This document shows positions 62,062 to 64,000 of a stretch of 64,000 bases of DNA, piece by piece. This DNA comes from CAZNUM01 sp964539305. Lineage in GTDB: Bacteria; Fidelibacterota; Marinisomatia; Marinisomatales; TCS55. The stretch spans positions 1 to 64,000 of the forward strand of contig CAZIIM010000001.1 of assembly GCA_964539305.1 (NCBI GenBank), given 5' to 3'. Both the position numbers and the translations under genes were made by a program. Below the pieces are notes generated by a model, which was not told where the DNA came from, ran no database searches, and worked only from the letters and a program-made list of their open reading frames with translations. Position 1 is the stretch's first letter. Each line of letters starts with the position of its first letter.

Positions 62062-63720
62062 TCAAAATATAGATACTTCCTGCCATTCCCCAAACTCCGA
62101 TTTCATGGCAGCTATAATTTCACCCAGAGTACAATAGGCCTTTGCTGCCTTAATGAGTGACGGCATAATATTGTTCCCGCTCGAACAATCATCTTTCACC
62201 GCTTTCAAGGCTGTATCCACCTCTGCTTGACTGCGTTGACTCCGCAGCGCCTTCACAGCCTGGACCTGATCGGCACCCACATCATCCCCGATCTCCAGGA
62301 TTGGTATGTCAATTTCCTCAGCGTCGTTAACGAATTCATTCACTCCCACATGAATAAATTTCTGGGCATCAATTTTTTGCTGGTACTCTGATGCCGCCCG
62401 GGCAATTTCCCGTTGGAAATAACCCGCTTCGATAGCTGGAATAACCCCACCCAGTGCATCAATTTCATCGAAATAGTGATTCGCCTGCGCTTCCATTTTA
62501 TCTGTAAGATCTTCGATAAACCAGGACCCGCCCAATGGATCGATTACATTGCTGACCCCTGTCTCGTAGGCAATAATCTGCTGGGTACGAAGGGCAATTT
62601 CAGCCGCTTTTTTTGTGGGTAAGGCCAGCGTTTCATCCATGGAATTGGTGTGAAGAGACTGAGTGCCTCCTAGCACGGCCGCCAAAGCCTGGAAGGCAGT
62701 CCGGGCAATATTATTTTCCGGCTGCTGGGCAGTCAAAGTGCAACCTGCCGTCTGGGTGTGAAACCGTAATTTCCAGGAACGGGGATCTTTCGCACCATAC
62801 CGCTCCCGCATGGCTCTGGCCCAAATCCGGCGGGCGGCTCTGAACTTGGCAATTTCCTCGAAGAAATCCATGTGAGAATTAAAGAAAAACGAAAGTCGGG
62901 GGGCAAAATCATCCACTTTCAGGCCCGCCTTAATAGCATACTCCACGTAAGTGAACCCATCAGCCAGTGTAAATGCCAGCTCCTGAGCTGCCGTGGAACC
63001 GGCTTCCCGAATATGATATCCACTGATGGAGATGGTATTGTATTTGGGCAGGGATTTGGTGCAAAATGCCATCATGTCCGTAATCAGACGCATGGATGGT
63101 TCCGGAGGAAAGATCCATTCCTTCTGGGCAATGAATTCTTTTAAAATGTCGTTCTGGAGCGTCCCCCTCAATTTTTCAATTTCAACCCCCTGGTTTTCCG
63201 CCACCGCAATATAGAAAGCCAACAAAATCACTGCCGGACCATTAATTGTCTGTGAAACGGATATGGTACCAAGGTCAATCCCATCAAATAATTGTTCCAT
63301 ATCTTTCAGGGAGGCAACGCTGACACCACATTTCCCCACTTCCCCTGCCGAAAAGGAATGGTCTGGATCATACCCCATCAGGGTAGGCATATCGTAAGCC
63401 ACTGATAATCCAGTCTGTCCTTTGGAAAGCAGATAATGGTAACGCTCATTAGTCTGTTTAGGGGTACCAAAACCGGAGAACTGGCGCATGGTCCAGAGTT
63501 TCCCCCGATACATATTGGGATGAATTCCGCGGGTATAGGGATATTGCCCTGGAAAACCAAGCTTGGATAAATAATCACCAACGGAGTCGTGAGGATAATA
63601 AAGGCAATCCACAGGCTCTCCACTGACGGTCTCAAATGAATAGGAGCGTTCTGGAGAGGATTTCAGATCATCCCGCCACTGCGTTTTCGCTTTCCTGAAA
63701 GCGTCTGAATCTTTGTTCAT
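62062..63720 (-). CDS. Methylmalonyl-CoA mutase, large catalytic subunit
   Basis: A 552-aa TIM-barrel domain with YPYTRGIHPNMYRGKLW and FGTPKQTNERYHYLL, typical of the catalytic half of methylmalonyl-CoA mutase. Segments GGTQSLHTNSMDETLALP and VIDPLGGSWFIEDLTD confirm the family. The B12-binding domain is absent, so it needs a separate small subunit, not seen here. It interconverts methylmalonyl- and succinyl-CoA. Its B12 requirement matches the NrdJ reductase. Confidence 0.93.
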   Translation of the reverse strand: MNKDSDAFRKAKTQWRDDLKSSPERSYSFETVSGEPVDCLYYPHDSVGDYLSKLGFPGQYPYTRGIHPNMYRGKLWTMRQFSGFGTPKQTNERYHYLLSKGQTGLSVAYDMPTLMGYDPDHSFSAGEVGKCGVSVASLKDMEQLFDGIDLGTISVSQTINGPAVILLAFYIAVAENQGVEIEKLRGTLQNDILKEFIAQKEWIFPPEPSMRLITDMMAFCTKSLPKYNTISISGYHIREAGSTAAQELAFTLADGFTYVEYAIKAGLKVDDFAPRLSFFFNSHMDFFEEIAKFRAARRIWARAMRERYGAKDPRSWKLRFHTQTAGCTLTAQQPENNIARTAFQALAAVLGGTQSLHTNSMDETLALPTKKAAEIALRTQQIIAYETGVSNVIDPLGGSWFIEDLTDKMEAQANHYFDEIDALGGVIPAIEAGYFQREIARAASEYQQKIDAQKFIHVGVNEFVNDAEEIDIPILEIGDDVGADQVQAVKALRSQRSQAEVDTALKAVKDDCSSGNNIMPSLIKAAKAYCTLGEIIAAMKSEFGEWQEVSIF

Positions 63721-63869
63721 AAAATATACTGAAATGTGGTTTTAAACAGACATGAATTTAAGGACATTTCCGTATAAAACTTCTATTTTCGGAAACCAAA
63801 TGAAATGGTCATGTAATCCAGCGGATTAGATGGGAATCAAACGGGTGTTCCATTTTACATTCCACCGTA

Positions 63870-64000
63870 ATGAAAACCGATATCATCTACCAGAAGTCCG
63901 CCCGGAAGATGGATGAAATCCCCGATGCCTCCATTCGTTTAATTATTACCAGCCCTCCCTATTTCAATGCCAAGGATTACCAACACCCGGATCAGATCGG
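63870..64000 (+). CDS. DNA methyltransferase, N-terminal fragment
   Basis: The gene begins with ATG at 63870 and runs off the right edge after 43 codons. The translation MKTDIIYQKSARKMDEI continues to LIITSPPYFNAKDY, where SPPY is the catalytic motif of N4-cytosine (or N6-adenine) methyltransferases. It is divergent from the mutase with a 149-bp gap. It could start a restriction-modification locus; the rest is not visible. No clear Shine-Dalgarno. Confidence 0.82.
   Translation, partial: MKTDIIYQKSARKMDEIPDASIRLIITSPPYFNAKDYQHPDQI

Noticed and set aside
1..64000. CRISPR array or tandem repeat array
   Set aside because: No regularly spaced direct repeats with unique spacers were seen anywhere in the window.

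Overview
The window reads as a genome fragment, probably a metagenome-derived scaffold, from a Gram-negative bacterium. Two runs of exactly 100 N (33702-33801 and 53791-53890) mark scaffold joins. An outer membrane is implied by an Omp85/TamB pair, LolCDE-type genes, GmhA and several lipoproteins. A MoxR-DUF58 (Bat-like) operon, a short EF-Ts, class II ribonucleotide reductase, a diadenylate cyclase, an archaeal-type GAPDH and a CxxxY-type CcmE suggest an FCB-related candidate phylum such as Neomarinimicrobiota or Calditrichota. That placement is inference; no 16S gene is present.

Region 1 (7-9658) is an integrated element of about 9.65 kb. It is bounded by a 49-bp direct repeat (one mismatch) of the 3' part of a tRNA-Gly(CCC) gene, which remains intact at its right end. 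All element genes are on the minus strand. From right to left they are a 167-aa unknown, two small HTH proteins, a DnaD-like replication protein with a zinc finger, a MuF-type head protein, a DNA methyltransferase, a small zinc-ribbon frame, a TerS-like protein, three unknown helical proteins, a small protein in tail-chaperone position, a tape-measure-like protein, a 98-aa protein and a tyrosine integrase. I see no large terminase, portal, capsid, tail tube or lysis gene, yet the reading frames are intact. It is therefore either a reduced prophage or a phage satellite. It also carries a well-formed three-way-junction RNA in the leader of the integrase operon, a dispersed GGATACCG motif that flanks both attachment cores, and an attachment site that folds like a tRNA without a D arm.

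Region 2 (9684-19226) is core genome: nrdJ on the plus strand, a bidirectional terminator, then the minus-strand operon rplM-rpsI-rpsB-tsf-pyrH-frr. Next comes pyrR-pyrB-pyrC, led by what looks like a PyrR-controlled transcription attenuator. Region 3 (19227-28961) holds mutL-miaA, a fused ftcD, an M50 protease, xerD, gmhA, gcvH, accB-accC and efp. Region 4 (29026-42480) is envelope and stress: MoxR/DUF58/Bat-like lipoprotein, a TPR lipoprotein, a TamA/BamA-like Omp85 protein, TamB, DnaK and ClpC. Region 5 (42514-55448) holds LolD and two LolC/E-type permeases, lysS, prfB (with the classical +1 frameshift), a ZIP transporter, cdaA, folP, ftsH, hpt, tilS and metF. Region 6 (55454-63720) holds an MBL-fold hydrolase, archaeal-type GAPDH, a System I cytochrome c maturation operon (ccmE-F-I'-A-B-C-D in transcription order, mostly with 4-nt stop/start overlaps) and methylmalonyl-CoA mutase. 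At the right edge a second DNA methyltransferase gene starts on the plus strand and runs off the window.
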